DNA of 64,000 bases, taken from assembly GCA_943737045.1 (NCBI GenBank), contig CALSFV010000211.1, positions 496,001 through 560,000 of the forward strand, read 5' to 3'. Positions within the stretch are counted from its first letter, which is position 1. The number at the start of each line of letters is the position of its first letter. The DNA is from Parapristionchus giblindavisi (lineage: Eukaryota > Nematoda > Chromadorea > Rhabditida > Diplogasteridae). This document shows positions 23,467 to 35,206 of this stretch, piece by piece. The position numbers and the translations under genes are program-made. The notes below the pieces were generated by a model. That model was not told the DNA's origin. It did not search any database and saw nothing but the letters and a program-made list of their open reading frames with translations.

Positions 23467-24439
23467 GTGTCCAAATTGATCGAGATCGCTACAGATGAGA
23501 CGATTCTCGCACAGATGTATTCAGGATGGTCCCCTTACATGTGAATTTGTTGAGCTTTGGTCTTTAATCTTTGATCTTTTGGCATTTATATTGTTTTGTA
23601 GATCTTTCCTTACCTGTGAATATATTGATCTTTGATCTCTTCATTGTTTTAATAGCTGTTCTAATACGTGTACTTGACTGTTTCACTAACCCAATTCATT
23701 CCAATCTCATTCTTTGTAAAGATCATTCATTCTTTGCTCTGGTATTTCAAATCTTAAAGTCTACTAAAACGAAACTACTCGAAATTTACTATAAATCTAC
23801 TTCAAGTGAAAGGACGTTTGACGAAATATATTACAGTATTACACCAATTGAAGTATACTTACAAGTCTACTTCAAGAGAAAATGATAAGTACACGTTAAG
23901 TTTTGAAATACCAGCGTAGGTTAACTGTGCTATTATTGATTTATTGTCCCTAATATCTGTAACCAGCTTTAATTTTCGTTAGCTAACTCTAAATTCTGAT
24001 GTTTTGATTTTTTTAAACTTTAGCTGTCACTTGTCGGATATTGCACAAGGTTGCTCATTCTGCCAAATTGTGTGACGGTTTCGCATTTTGTCAATAATAT
24101 TGATTGATTTCTCATTTATTATATCGATTGAACTGCTAACTTCGGTGTGATAAATCTATTACAATGAAACAATGAACGAACAATGAAAAAGTGAAACATA
24201 GAGAATTTTTTGCTCATTTCCAATTTTATCGAAGGCAACAATACAATTTTCTCTGATCAAACCAAATGAAACTCGAGCAATTTTAGGGCATTGCCAGAGC
24301 CGTGAATATATGTTTTTGTCGTGGTAATCACTTCCTATTCTACTCTCTCCTACTCTAATCACTCACGTCAAATTCTCTTAGGTATATGTAGGGTGTCTAT
24401 CTGGTCTACCATAGATAAAGGTTTGCATTTTTTCATTTA

Positions 24440-25670
24440 GGTATGTGCATTTATTTTTCATTTAGGCTTAGGCTTAGCATTTAATTTTCATCTAGGCTTA
24501 GGCTTAGCATTTATTTTTCATTTAGGCTTAGGCTTAGCATTTAATTTTCATTTAGGCTTAGGCTTAGCATTTATTTTTCATTTAGACTTAGGCTTAGCAT
24601 TTTCTTCATTTAGGCTTAGGCTTAGCATTTTTTTTTCATTTATGCTTAGGCTTAGCATTTATTTAGGCTTAGGCTTAGTATTTATTTTGGCTTAGGCTTA
24701 GCATTTATTTAGGCTTAGGCTTAGTATTTATTTTGGCTTAGGCTTAGCATTTATTTAGGCTTAGGCTTAGCATTTATTTAGGCTTAGGCTTAGTATTTAT
24801 TTTGGCTTAGGCTTAGCATTTATTTAGGCTTAGGCTTAGTATTTATTTTGGCTTAGGCTTAGCATTTATTTAGGCTTAGGCTTAGCATTTATTTCTCATT
24901 TAGGCCTAGACTTAGCATTAATTTTTCATCTAGGCTTAGGCTTAGCATTTATTTTTCATTTAGGCTTAGGCTTAGCATTTAATTTTCATTTAGGCTTAGG
25001 CTTAGCATTTATTTTTCATTTAGACTTAGGCTTAGCATTTTCTTCATTTAGGCTTAGGCTTAGCATTTTTTTCATTTAGGCTTAGGCTTAGCATTTATTT
25101 AGGCTTAGGCTTAGTATTTATTTTGGCTTAGGCTTAGCATTTATTTAGGCTTAGGCTTAGTATTTATTTTGGCTTAGGCTTAGCATTTATTTAGGCTTAG
25201 GCTTAGCATTTATTTCTCATTTAGGCCTAGACTTAGCATTAATTTTTCATTTAGGCTTAGGCTTAGCATTTATTTTTCACTTAGGCTTATTCTTAGCATT
25301 TATTTTAGGCTAAGCATTTATTTAGGATTACGCTTAGCATTTCCCATTATTTTTCATTAAAAAAATGCTAACCCTAAGCCTAAGCCTAAATGAAAAATAA
25401 ATGCTAAGCCTAAGCCTAAATGAAAAATAAATGCTAAGCCTAAGCCTAAATGAAAAATAAATGCTAAGCCTAAGCCTAAATGAAAAATAAATGCTAAGCC
25501 TAAGCCTAAATGAAAAATAAATGCTAAGCCTAAGCCTAAATGAAAAATAAATGCTAAGCCTAAGCCTAAATGAAAAATAAATGCTAAGCCTAAGCCTAAA
25601 TGAAAAATAAATGCTAAGCCTAAGCCTAAATGAAAAATAAATGCTAAGCCTAAGCCTAAATGAAAAATTA
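24440..25670. repeat. Inverted TTAGGC satellite 1 (30-bp unit)
   Basis: From 24440 to about 25345 the + strand reads repeats of TTTAGGCTTAGGCTTAGCAT followed by TTATTTTTCA, with shortened variants. After a junction near 25345-25368 the orientation flips to CTAAGCCTAAGCCTAAATGA plus AAAATAAATG, about ten near-perfect 30-bp copies. Each unit holds two full nematode telomeric hexamers (TTAGGC) plus a partial one. It is flanked on both sides by ATR 3'-end copies. The forward array gives a fake open frame on the minus strand. Confidence 0.93.
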
Positions 25671-25684
25671 TTTAAATGATTAAG

Positions 25685-26035
25685 ATTGCGTCTGAAGGGA
25701 CATATCGTCACGCCGAAGACACTGAAAAAGCACACGTTGAATGCTCCTCCGATGAGTGTCAAGGGACAGGTACGGTAGTTGTAATTGATCTTTGATCTTT
25801 GATCTCTCGACTTTAACTTTAAAACTACATTTTAATATCGATGTCAATGTAGATCTAGATGATCATCGAGCATTGGTTAATCTTGGCTAAGTGTGATCTT
25901 TGATCTTTGATCTTTAGACTTAGTTTTTACTGTTATTTGATCTTTGAGCTCTTGCGGGTGTCCAAATTGATCGATATCGCTACAGATGAGACGATTCTCG
26001 CACAGATGTATTCAGGATGGTCCCCTTACATGTGA
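25685..26035 (+). pseudogene. ATR 3'-end fragment, copy 3
   Basis: Exon 25685-25769 (LRLKGHIVTPKTLKKHTLN; one codon reads AAA where others have AAG) and the FATC exon at 25958-26035 ending GWSPYM and TGA. The acceptor before the FATC exon is CTTGCGG instead of the CTTGCAG in the 23467 and 41448 copies, so the exon should not be spliced normally. It begins directly at the edge of the satellite array, with no 5' gene. Confidence 0.85.
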
Positions 26036-26273
26036 ATTTGTTGATCTTTGGTCTTTAATCTTTGATCTTTATTCATTTATATTGTTTTGTAGATCTTTCC
26101 TTACCTGTGAATATATTGATCTTTGATCTCTTCATTGTTTTAATATCTACCTGTTCTAATACGTGTACTTGACTGTTTCAATAGCCCTTTATGAAATTCA
26201 TTCCAATCTCATTCTTTGTAAAGATCATCCACTCCTAGCTCTGGTATTTCAAAACTTAAATTCTCTACTTAAA

Positions 26274-26385
26274 GGGAGCGTTACCTCACTCAATGGTCTC
26301 TTCACTGCGCACACTATTTCTCTGTTCTCTAACAACGAGAGAGCGTAGAGCGTTGAAGAGACCGTTGACAAAGGTTTCAGTCCCT
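26274..26385. mobile_element. TTAA MITE (AGGGAGCG family)
   Basis: Starts AGGGAGCGTTACCTCACTC, ends GACAAAGGTTTCAGTCCCT, with TTAA on both sides (26270-26273 and 26386-26389). It is inserted in the repeated ATR 3' flank: the paralogous 41755-41770 region lacks it, reading straight from TTCTCTACTCAAGATACGTC, so this is a recent insertion with an empty paralogous site. Confidence 0.85.
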
Positions 26386-26454
26386 TTAAGATACGTCACT
26401 GACTTGAAGTTGTTTGATTTCACTTCAAATGAAAGAACATTTGACGAAATGTCA

Positions 26455-26545
26455 GTTATTCATCGACATAATCATTCGTGCGTGGCGACTGTACGCGAGT
26501 CTGTCCGATGCGGATACGATCGACATTGGAAGCTACGCTATTCAG
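26455..26545 (+). CDS. Possible ATR exon (uncertain)
   Basis: Bounded by an acceptor-like GTCAG and a donor CAG|GTATGG. The open frame includes FIDIIIRAWRLYASLSDADT, then IDIGSYAIQ, which has the look of an alpha-helical HEAT-type repeat and precedes the clear ATR exon at 27576. I cannot align it to a defined part of ATR, so the call is tentative. Confidence 0.35.
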
Positions 26546-26624
26546 GTATGGTAGATTGGTTTGGATGAATTTTATATATTTTATTATTAGTATTATTATT
26601 ATTATTAATTATTATCATTAATGG

Positions 26625-27430
26625 GGCGATGGAGGTATATTTGAATGAAGGAAGTTATTTCTCAGAGAAAGATAGAAGAATGGTGAAAATGCAAGCGAGT
26701 CGGTGTACTGTTATGATATTTTAGGCTAAGCCCCGTGAAACACAGGTTAACCTGGGCGACTGATATCCTTTTAAAGACTTATCTAACAGCATAGTTGGGC
26801 GCGTGAAAACGAAATTTATTTTGGGTAGGAATAATGAATTCATTGATAAGTTTGGGTGGCTGATAAGGTTATAGGGTGTACGAAACACGAATGTTGCAGG
26901 CGAAGCAAGATGATTTCTATTAGCCTGAGAAGCGAGAAATAAATTATGGGGAATGATGAGACCCCCTCCCCCTGTTGGTTACGGTTGATCGCTCTTTTTA
27001 TATTTTAATAATAATACTAATAATAATACCTAATCATTCTAAAATATTAGATGAAGGGAGGGCCGTTCTTCGAGGACCGGCACTACCCGGAATCTCACTG
27101 AGCCGTTGTCTTAATCAGGATATGGAGTCATACTTGAATGGAGAAAGTTATCTCTGGGAGAGGGGAGAATGGAGAAAATGCAAGCTAGCAGGTGTACTAT
27201 TAAGATATTCAAGGCAAAACACCATGCCAGACTGGTTCGTCGTTGCGACTGATTAAGATCCTTTAAAAGACTTATCTAACAACATTTGGGTTCGTACGTA
27301 TTATGGCTCGTAGGAATACATTGATAAGTTTGGGTGGTTGATTAGGGTATAGGGTGTACGAAACACGAATGTTGCTGGTGAGCGGGAGGAAGCGAGAATA
27401 GAATGGAAATTGATGAGACTGTTGATCTTT
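26625..27430. repeat. Two direct degenerate copies of a ~280-bp block
   Basis: 26627-26900 and 27120-27400 share ordered blocks: TACTTGAATG.AG.AAGTTAT, GTGTACT, GACTTATCTAACA, TTGATAAGTTTGGGTGG, AGGGTGTACGAAACACGAAT. Between and after them are simple TTA tracts. The short open frames inside do not match a family I know. It is probably an unidentified repeat in an ATR intron. Confidence 0.6.
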
Positions 27431-27456
27431 CCCTTTAGTAATATAAATCGAAATAA

Positions 27457-27460
<4 letters not shown>

Positions 27461-27546
<86 letters not shown>
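27461..27546. repeat. (TTA)n microsatellite
   Basis: Nearly 90 bp of perfect TTA repeat ending 30 bp before the exon at 27576, a likely length-variable tract. Confidence 0.95.
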
Positions 27547-27909
27547 TATTAATCAATCAATATGATCTTTTCCAGACCCTACTGTGCAAGGTGATGGGTC
27601 CAGCCGATCCCAAGGGCGTCTTCGGTCGTCTTCCCGATGAGTGCAAGAGGGACATTGGACCGCTGAGGAACACAAGTCTCACGAACAGTAGTGAGCTCAA
27701 GCCAATCGATACGGATGGGTATGTTGGGATACTGTATGGGGTACGGTACATGGGGCACGGTATATGGTGGTGTAGTGTAGGACCTCTGTGTATTAGTATA
27801 AGGAACTCATAGTATTGGTTTAGTGGAACTTTATTTTAATGCGTAATAGTACTTTATATCGGTAGTGTATCAATAAATCTTTATCAGATTCATTCATTGG
27901 TGTGCTGAT

Positions 27910-28057
27910 GCCATATGCATGAACGTCGGCAAACCGTTTTGTCCGAAAAAAGTGACGTCAAAAGCGTAGGCGGAGGATTTTCGGCCAACGCTTCCGCCTA
28001 CGGTTGTGACGTCACGTTTGTCGGACAAAACGGTTTGCCGGCGTTCATGCATATGGC
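27910..28057. mobile_element. 148-bp near-perfect palindrome (MITE)
   Basis: Left arm GCCATATGCATGAACGTCGG and right arm CCGGCGTTCATGCATATGGC. Arms of about 70 bp include CAAACCGTTTTGTCCGA/TCGGACAAAACGGTTTG and GCGTAGGCGGA/TCCGCCTACG. It lies in an ATR copy B intron. Target duplication is not obvious. Confidence 0.8.
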
Positions 28058-29112
28058 CTCAGGTATATGGATGTTGGACCACTAATCAAGTGATATATTG
28101 CATATGATACTGTATAGGCGCAAAAGCACCATGCCATACAACTCATAAGTTTTTGCTCTTACAGTAAGCCCATCGTGGATGTGGTCAATCAATTCTCCGA
28201 GTGGCTCCTGCAGAACTTCCTCATGGGAGTAAACACGGTATCGATGAACTGCATGATTTATTGATTGATTATCCTGATTATATCTTGACCTGGAAGGTGT
28301 GTTCATGTTCACAATAATACCTTGATGATTTCCTGTGGCTATTCGGTTTCTTTACGATGGCTTCTTGCCGTTGAGCTAAAGACTGTCTCTGCAAAATTGA
28401 TCATCACATAACTTGTATAGCTTTGCGTGGAGAATTTATCGGTATGTGTCAGATTCCGATTGGTCCGATTGGCCACTTTGACTCCACCGGCATTCATTGT
28501 TATTTAATCTTTTTGGTTCTGTCAGACTGCAAATTAACGACAGGATACCATCGTAAAGAAACCGAATAGGCATCATGAAACGGGAAATCACCTACCCATC
28601 GTGAACAAGGGGGGAAGGGGGAAGTGGGGGAAAGCCACTGAATATGGAGTGTCATTAAAGATCATAATTTTACTTTAGTCAAGTGCTATAAATGATTAGC
28701 TATTGATGTTACGATGTATTTTTTTCTTTTAAAATATATTTTTTATTTTTATTTTTTATTCATTTTTAACTGATGGATAAACAAAGAAATAAATAAATAA
28801 AATTCTCCTTTCCAGATTAAAGGTCGCGAATTGTACGATATCTCGCCATCGTAATTTACATTTTTGGAATTTACGTGGACGTCTCCGTCATTGCGGAGTT
28901 AAAGTTGGTGGATCCGTGTTTCAAGTATTAGCCATATCAGAGATCATATGAAAAGTGATCGGTGGTAGAAATTTTTATGATTCTTATATATTATGTTGTT
29001 TCAGCGACTGCACATGCAACTGAATGATGTGGACGGTGTGGCGGGAGCGTTCGAGACGATTGAAAGGTTTGTCAAATTATTGATTGATTTATTGATTGAT
29101 ATATTGATTTAT

Positions 29113-29560
29113 TTATTTATTTATTTCTTTATTCCATCAAATATAATAATAAAAGGTGATATGTATAGGATCAGAAGAGGGATAGATGGATTTCCGTCGC
29201 ATAAGGCGATTTCGGTTTTGGCTCGGTGGCAGTTTTAAAGGATGGGGGTTTAGGGAAGAATACGAGAATCTTTAATGATGAGGTTGGAGGGGAGATTTGC
29301 ATAAGATTAATTTGTTCGATTCATCTAATCTGTTTTCTGTTCTTCCCTCACAACACAACCGTCTATCTCATCCACTTCGTATTGTTCTCCCACATAGGAT
29401 TTCTACTACCCATACGACATGTGCCTCTAGAAGTATAGATACTTGGAATACGCTCCCCTCCCAATTAGTTTTTTCTCCCCCCAAACCCTTCCGTGCATTT
29501 TGTATAAATTGAATGTCATAAATAGCTCTCCTATATTCAAGAGTAGATTGATTTTTGATT
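29113..29560. mobile_element. 5'-truncated LINE copy with an internal inversion
   Basis: 29113-29280 is the LINE 3' UTR in minus orientation (CTTTATTCCATCAAATATAA, then GATTTCCGTCGC). 29290-29512 codes on the plus strand for the ORF2 C-terminus (DSSNLFSVLP, RLSHPLRIVLPHRI, CASRSIDTWNTLPSQLV). 29515-29555 again codes on the minus strand (LEYRRAIYDIQFI). In the intact LINE these are collinear, so a ~225-bp piece has flipped. It lies between ATR exons 29005 and 29742; copy A lacks it. Confidence 0.8.
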
Positions 29561-30057
29561 TTTTTGATTGATTTTTTACTAATGAATTTATCGATGAACT
29601 TAATATTAACCCCCATAACAAACTTTGTCAGGTTTGTTTCTCGCGTATTCATTCGGCTGATCTATTGATCGTTTCATCTTGCTCATTCTTTTAATCAATC
29701 GATATTACCCTTGATCAATCGATAACTCCCCCCCCCCTCAGATTCACATCTCCCACGGCGGATGAGCGGATTCTCGCGCTGGAAGCCAATGGAGACTACA
29801 CTGAGGCAATGCAACTGTATGCGCTGTCCAGCGAGAATAAGGAGGTACGGTAGAGATCAAAGATCAATTTTCCAGTCTGGGATACTGTAGGTGTGATACG
29901 GCACTTCGATAAATATAGATGTTTTATTCCAATATATGCTTCAAAATCCTGGTAGGTAAATGCGAAAACGAAGTAGAGGATTGCAAAACCAAGATTTTTG
30001 TGTTTAGGATTGCAAAACCAAGATTTTTGTGGTTAATCACTGAATCGGCTACTACTA

Positions 30058-30491
30058 ACAAGGGGATGGTCGCAACTGGTCCTGGCCATATGAGATGGCA
30101 ATAACATGATTAGGATCAGTTTTCGATGCTGATTACGAATCCGTTTTCAGAAAGTGCCTAATCGATCTGATTTTCGAGGAAATCGATATTTTAATTCGGA
30201 AATTCGCGTGGTTTCCTGCGCAAACCGTCCGGGTGGGCTGGTAAACTCATCTATAAACTCTCGCAATACTTTACCTTACATTGCCGTATCTTTCCGATGC
30301 AATCCAGATAGTTTGTGAAGGAAACTACACGGCTTTTCGAATTAACAAGCCAAATTTCAATACCGATTTTCTCGAAAATGAGGTCGATTAGGCACTTTCT
30401 GAAAACGGATTCGTAATCAGCATCGAAAACTGATCTTAGTCATGTTATTGCCATCTCATATGGCCAGGACCAGTTGCGACCATCCCCTTGT
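30058..30491. mobile_element. Foldback element with ACAAGGGGATGGTCGC arms
   Basis: Left arm ACAAGGGGATGGTCGCAACT and right arm AGTTGCGACCATCCCCTTGT. Arms of about 150 bp carry CGAATCCGTTTTCAGAAAGT/ACTTTCTGAAAACGGATTCG. No protein is encoded. In copy A the corresponding intron lacks it but has two ATR exons (21306, 21459) that copy B has lost around this point. Confidence 0.85.
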
Positions 30492-31914
30492 AATATGGTT
30501 TGATTGAAACGAGATTGTGGCCGGTTGTAGTGTGTGACGACTAAAGTGCGATTTTCGATAGAAAGATAATTTGTAACTATTTTTGCTGATGACGGTTTAC
30601 TCGAACAAAGAGAGTTCGTGCTTAATTGCTGAACTTTAAGTTTTATTTAAAAAAAATATTAAGTTAATAAATATCAGAATGTAGAAATATATCATATGCA
30701 TGCAGTGTACAACTTGGAAAAGTTAGTAAAATCAATAAATCGTGTGCTTCATGGTGTTTCGGCCGCTAATGTACCGTATTGTAAGGTGAAAACATCTCGA
30801 GCTCGAGCCAATCTGGTGGAACGCCTCACCGCTCTCACCATCGAGGACAGCGACACGTACGCACAGTCGTACAAGTACATCACACAGAGAGTTATATTTT
30901 ATTTTGATTTATGTTCGGCCTGAAACGCGAATCTGACTGGGTTAAATCAGGATAGGCTGAGTTTTAATGATATAGTTTTCGCTTCTTATATATCGAGGAC
31001 AAGAAGATAAACTCGAAGCGATACTTTTGAGATAAATACGATTCGAAAATAGCTGCTAAATTACATGATTACAGTTGTAAGGTGATTATTGAAAACAATG
31101 GAAGTAGGTTGGCATTCAATTAATATTCACATTGCAGACTGCACATTCTGGCGGAGGTTGACGATGCCAAGGTTTGTATTTTTGTTGTTGTTATTTTGTA
31201 TGAAATGGATAAATCGTTTTCTCATGGGAAGTGCCACAGTGATCTACTGGCATTGTATAATTGTCACTGATTGTCAATTGTTATCAATGTGTCATTTGCC
31301 AATGACAATGGCAGACATGACATTGTGTCATTTGAGGATTCACTCGGTCTGTTGTCCGATTCTCCGCGTTCGGCAGAAGCCATCGCTGCTGTCATGAGGG
31401 AGTGGCAGTTTAGTGGATAAACAAATTTTTTGAAAACATTAAAAATATTAGTTTTATAATAATCGAAAAAATAGCTCAATATGTAATGTCACAACAGGCT
31501 AGAACACGCCCCTTATGTATAATAATAAAAATAATAATTTATTCAAAATTTAATTAATTAAAATTAATAAAAATATCCCCCACCCGCTGCATTAGAGTTT
31601 CGAACTGGGTTACTATTCCGCGAAGTCTATGTTAAATAATATATTTGATTCACAGATACCTTAATACTCTTGACTAATGACCAAAATCCTGCCATATCGT
31701 AATCCTGTCTTATTGCAATCCTGTCATACCGTAATCCTATCGTTACCGTAATCCTTCTCATCCACCCTGATTCAGGATCGATCAGAATCGGCAGCACAGT
31801 GCGCATCATCTATCGAGCCGATGTTGCGAGTGCGTCGCGAACTGCTACGTGCCACTGGAGGTGACTCGACCAAGGACGCCGTGTCCCAGTTACTCTTGCA
31901 GGTACGGTAGTACG

Positions 31915-32165
31915 GTAGTGAAGGGATACTGTAGAATTGTGCAGGGTTACTGTAGAATTGTGCAGGGTTACTGTAGAATTGTGCAGGGTTACTTTAGAAT
32001 TGTGCAAGGCTACTGTATAGTTGTGCAAGGTTACTGTAGAATTGTGCAAGGCTACTGTATAGTTGTGCAAGGTTACTGTAGAATTGTGCAAGGCTACTGT
32101 ATAGTTGTGCAAGGTTACTGTAGAATTGTCCTAGTTACTGTAGAGTAGTACGGGTTACTGTAGTA
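31915..32165. repeat. 21-bp minisatellite, copy B
   Basis: About twelve copies of a 21-bp unit GGTTACTGTAGAATTGTGCAA with GGCTACTGTATAGTTGTGC variants alternating towards the end, directly after the donor of the exon ending 31901. Because 21 is a multiple of three, both strands show artefactual open frames (YCRIVQG and LHNSTVT repeats). The same array is shorter in copy A. Confidence 0.93.
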
Positions 32166-33177
32166 GTGGTAATCGATAATGATTGATTTAATCTACTGCA
32201 GAGTTGTCGTCTGGCGCGTCATGCCGGCCATCTACAGATAGCGTGGACATTCCTCGTGGATGCGAAAGCGCTAGACACGAGTCACTCTGCCGTGGGCATG
32301 GAGGAGGCACGATTCGAGTTCCAAAAGGTAGATCAACGTCTGTCAATCGATAATCACTTTGTGCTCAATTATGGACACATTCAGTACGAGTATGGAAATC
32401 AATCGATAATCGTGCCTTGTCGTGATAATCGATAGGCTATTCTTGAACTCTGAAATCGATCAATCAATAGTTTTCCCCGGTAATCTTCTATCTTCTTATC
32501 AGGGCAATCAATCGGAAGCGATTGGACTGCTCTCATGACTGTTGAATGCTCGCTTCTCACGCACTCATGAGATCTTCACACTATTCTCCAGGGTAAGTCA
32601 CATTCCTTGCACTAATAATTTACGCCCGAGGGCAATTAAGTGACTCAATTAGTAGTGTGGGTGGGTGACTCTGATAATATTGAGAATGTGATAATTCATG
32701 ATGCACGATTCGCAGTTGTCCCATCGGATTTCGTGTAATTGCTCAAGCATTAGTTATTAGCATTAGTCAGTTGCTTGCAGCGTGATTCCACCTGGTTATG
32801 TAGCTGCTGCCCCGCTTTGTTCTAATGAAGTGGTCGATGGCGCTCTGTCTATCATGTCGTCGTCAGCGCAAATTGTATCAAACATGGGCGAAATTAATTG
32901 TACATATCAAGTTGAATATCAACCACTTTCTTCAGGATGTTTATATGTCTAGTCGCAGTAGGGATATTAGCTCGCGCTTTATTTATTTATTTAAGTTTAG
33001 TTGCTTTATTTAAGTTTTTAAAACAAAATTATTTTGTTCCAGCCCTCCAAGAAGGATTTCTCGTCTTCACTCACATTCCAATCAACAACCTCCACCTCAT
33101 GGCCACCCTCCTCATCGTTCAGTCCACAGTCTCCATCGGTTTTGACGTCGGAAGAGCGAAAGATGGCGTGAAAGATG

Positions 33178-34456
33178 ATACTGTAGGTCACGGTGGGTAC
33201 GGTAGATGAACTGGGTGATTACGAGAACACACGACGAGATAGGAGAAGAATGCATATGCTGAGGTATACTGTAGGTCACGGTGGGTACGGTAGATAAACT
33301 GGGTGATTACGAGAACACACGACGAGAGAGGAGAGGAATGCCTATGCTGAGGTATACTGTAGGTTACGGTGGGTACGGTAGATGAACTGGGTGATTACGA
33401 GAACACACGACGAGAGAGGAGAGGAATGCCTATGCTGAGGTATACTGTAGGTTACGGTGGGTACGGTAGATGAACTGGGTGATTACGAGAACACACGACG
33501 AGAGAGGAGAGGAATGCCTATGCTGAGGTATACTGTAGGTTACGGTGGGTACGGTAGATGAACTGGGTGATTACGAGAACACACGACGAGAGAGGAGAGG
33601 AATGCCTATGCTGAGGTATACTGTAGGTTACGGTGGGTACGGTAGATAAACTGGGTGATTACGAGAACACACGACGAGAGAGGAGAGGAATGCCTATGCT
33701 GAGGTATACTGTAGGTTACGGTGGGTACGGTAGATGAACTGGGTGATTACGAGAACACACGACGAGAGAGGAGAGGAATGCCTATGCTGAGGTATACTGT
33801 AGGTTACGGTGGGTACGGTAGATGAACTGGGTGATTACGAGAACACACGACGAGAGAGGAGAGGAATGCCTATGCTGAGGTATACTGTAGGTTACGGTGG
33901 GTACGGTAGATGAACTGGGTGATTACGAGAACACACGACGAGAGAGGAGAGGAATGCCTATGCTGAGGTATACTGTAGGTTACGGTGGGTACGGTAGATG
34001 AACTGGGTGATTACGAGAACACACGACGAGAGAGGAGAGGAATGCCTATGCTGAGGTATACTGTAGGTTACGGTGGGTACGGTAGATGAACTGGGTGATT
34101 ACGAGAACACACGACGAGAGAGGAGAGGAATGCCTATGCTGAGGTATACTGTAGGTTACGGTGGGTACGGTAGATGAACTGGGTGATTACGAGAACACAC
34201 GACGAGAGAGGAGAGGAATGCCTATGCTGAGGTATACTGTAGGTTACGGTGGGTACGGTAGATGAACTGGGTGATTACGAGAACACACGACGAGAGAGGA
34301 GAGGAATGCCTATGCTGAGGTATACTGTAGGTTACGGTGGGTACGGTAGATGAACTGGGTGATTACGAGAACACACGACGAGAGAGGAGAGGAATGCCTA
34401 TGCTGAGGTATACTGTAGGTTACGGTGGGTACGGTAGATGAACTGGGTGATTACGG
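33178..34456. repeat. 88-bp tandem minisatellite, ~14.5 copies
   Basis: The unit begins TACTGTAGGTTACGGTGGGT, continues ACGGTAGATGAACTGGGTGA and contains CGAGAACACACGACGAGAG. Copies are nearly identical (first two have GGTCACGG), implying recent expansion or conversion. It starts at the edge of the putative ATR exon 33043-33180, so the first unit may contain that exon's donor GTACGGTAG. Confidence 0.95.
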
Positions 34457-35206
34457 TACATTACATTAATGTTGGTCACTGTGTAGTAATAAATAAGATA
34501 TTTGTATTTGTGAATTCTTACTTCACAGAATCGTTTCTGTAGTTTGTTATTTCACATTAGTATTATTAACTTAATTAGCCCACGCTACGATTTATAATAA
34601 TGCACTTGGCATTTTGGATTACTGTAGTGTGGTGGTTGGCAGGTTAACATATGGTACCTCCCTTGAAGACTGTGCTCTTACAGTAGCCTGAGAGTTATTG
34701 ATTGATTTCGCTCTCACTCAGGTGCAATTATTGCGCACCGAGTACATGCTGAAGGCGGGTGCGGCATCGCCCGACGACCTCTACCAGACCTACCATGCGC
34801 TCCAACGGTAGGGTGTCATGCATTTTATCGATTTATTTATTTATTTATTTTTGACAAACCTAACTAAGCTTTGCGCTAATTGATCATATTCTGTCGATAT
34901 GGAAATGAAGACGAATTGCGCTTATGTTGCTCACTCTGCATATATAGAATGCGCGTGGCGCGGAATCAGCTGGTGTTTGGGTGAACACGAGATTACTTTT
35001 TACATGTTTGTTGCCTTCAGATTCGAAGTGCCCTCTGAGGATCTACACTACCGAGTGGCCGTTTTCTACGATAGCCTGCTGTGCATGACACAGGTTTGAT
35101 CTTTGATCTTTGATTGATCCTTGATCTTCTAACCTAGTATTGATTGATTGATCCTCTTTCAGATTCGCTCGGCGCTCATAGCGGACATCATCAAGTCGTA
35201 CGGAAA

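Larger units (their letters stand above)
19252..23544 (+). pseudogene. atl-1-like: ATR checkpoint kinase, copy A: FAT-region exons joined to FATC, kinase deleted
   Basis: ATR is the nuclear PI3K-like kinase that senses replication stress. Exons that align with the HEAT/FAT part of animal ATR: 19252-19332 (HVLPHVIIIMLQEDT), 19394-19441, 19601-19702 (VVFSCLDLLERYA), about 20025-20222, 20718-20779 (LNDVDGVAGAFETI), 20990-21089, 21306-21384 (LLECLLRLNQPQLALS), 21459-21549 (AAWHLRDWSRLDDLLE), 22226-22325, about 22600-22715 and 23025-23150. The next coding piece is FATC at 23467-23544, so the whole kinase domain is missing. Lesions: a stop (TAA) after MLRVRR at about 23086; insertion creating a stop near 22600; a missing exon (LHILAEVDDAK in copy B). 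Probably dead. Confidence 0.85.

Noticed and set aside
24440..25670. CRISPR-like array of regular repeats
   Set aside because: Units are contiguous with no unique spacers, and the window is eukaryotic.
31810..32148. Open frames on both strands over the 21-bp minisatellite
   Set aside because: A 21-bp unit without stops gives open frames in several phases; repeats are intronic after an ATR donor.
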